Source: Bacteroidaceae bacterium
Lineage (GTDB): Bacteria > Bacteroidota > Bacteroidia > Bacteroidales > Bacteroidaceae
Direction: 5' to 3'
Length of the DNA stretch: 32,196 nucleotides
NCBI GenBank assembly: GCA_017558175.1
Contig: JAFYWH010000133.1
Span: 1-32,196, forward strand
Below the pieces are notes generated by a model. The model saw nothing but the letters and a program-made list of their open reading frames with translations. It had not been told where the DNA came from and did no database searches. The position numbers were made by a program, and so were the translations under genes. Below are positions 31,921 to 32,196 of this stretch, one piece after another (the first letter of the stretch is position 1; every line of letters starts with the position of its first letter).

Positions 31921-32007
31921 TGTCATTCAGAGCGAAGCGAAGAATCTCGAAAACATCCCCACTATATGTCATCGAGATTCTTCGTCGCTCTGCTCCTCTG
32001 AATGACA
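31921..32007. repeat. Full TGTCATTCAGAG palindromic element
   Basis: Best copy in the window. The left arm TGTCATTCAGAGCGAAGCGA then AGAATCTCGA is mirrored by the right arm TCGAGATTCTTCGTCGCTCT then GCTCCTCTGAATGACA, with a loop of about 20 bp. It lies just upstream of the EFR1 gene. Confidence 0.85.
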
Positions 32008-32021
32008 AATAGAAATATAAT

Positions 32022-32052
32022 AAAAAAAGCGATGCTAACTGAATAGCATCGC
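32022..32052 (-). terminator. Terminator of a gene beyond the right edge
   Basis: Perfect 9-bp minus-strand stem GCGATGCTA/TAGCATCGC (32029-32037 with 32044-32052) followed by TTTTTTT. It points to a leftward gene or transcript ending near 32055. A weaker second hairpin with CGCATCA...GGTGCG and a T-run lies at about 32063-32090. Confidence 0.75.
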
Positions 32053-32053
32053 C

Positions 32054-32196
32054 TCTATAAAAAAGCCGCACCAGTGATGCGATGAAACTCCGAATGACAG
32101 GTTTTGAGTGCTCTCCCCCTTTGTAATCCACCGGCATAAATGCTACCCGAAGGCGTGGCCCGCCATTGGAAGATGAAGCTTTGTCTCGGTATTTCT
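32054..32196. other. Right edge without a supportable gene
   Basis: Apart from the second hairpin noted above, no reading frame here has coding character. The minus-strand frame that continues toward 32137 is formed by repeat DNA, not a gene. Confidence 0.5.

Noticed and set aside
31904-32137. N-terminal extension of the EFR1-type protein
   Set aside because: It runs through the palindromic element and a terminator; the flavodoxin fold begins at the ATG at 31903.

Overview
The window reads as chromosomal DNA of a gut Bacteroidales, most likely Bacteroidaceae (Bacteroides/Phocaeicola-like). The main reasons are: repeated promoters of the Bacteroidetes type (TTTG, 19-20 bases, TAnnTTTG); a cobalamin-riboswitch operon with a BtuG-like surface propeller and a BtuB-like receptor; the small proteins typical of this group (Hc1-like histone, 'smalltalk', DUF4248, HU-like, DUF4494); many SPII-type lipoproteins; and dispersed intergenic palindromes. 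The genus call is inference.

Layout. 1-423: a gene-free edge with two leftward promoters and what looks like an rRNA-operon leader running off the left end. 424-6283 (minus): a signalling operon with a 1463-aa double sensor kinase, a response regulator, and a miniature AbgT-like membrane protein. 6300-8714: an Hc1-like histone, a PhoA-type alkaline phosphatase lipoprotein, a field of 8-bp repeats, and a DUF4298 protein. 8887-12482: thioredoxin, DUF4494, a YggS-type PLP protein and a long-chain acyl-CoA ligase. 12733-15172 (minus): GH29 alpha-L-fucosidase plus a CBM9-like lipoprotein. 15280-17260 (plus): a DNA/RNA non-specific nuclease and the MltG transglycosylase. 17345-23787 (minus): a complete B12-uptake operon with promoter, cobalamin riboswitch, a 36-aa small ORF, two accessory lipoproteins, btuG and btuB.

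23975-26735 is an accessory island: smalltalk protein, HU-like protein, DUF4248, a Bro-N/KilAC antirepressor, 8-bp and 10-bp repeat arrays, and an orphan coding fragment. 26793-31078 (minus) is a tightly overlapping five-gene cassette: PqqD-like protein, nucleotidyltransferase, ABC exporter, HPr-kinase-like protein and S26 peptidase. It looks like a peptide modification/export pathway with no visible precursor. 31151-31903 is an EFR1-type flavodoxin/ferredoxin protein. The right edge holds a palindrome, a minus-strand terminator and no supportable gene.

The best candidates for something undescribed are the PqqD-kinase-peptidase cassette, the double kinase whose two halves carry complementary catalytic parts, the small ORF under the B12 riboswitch with its long-range inverted repeat, and the 8-bp repeat arrays. 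All functional calls come from reading motifs by eye; no database search was run.
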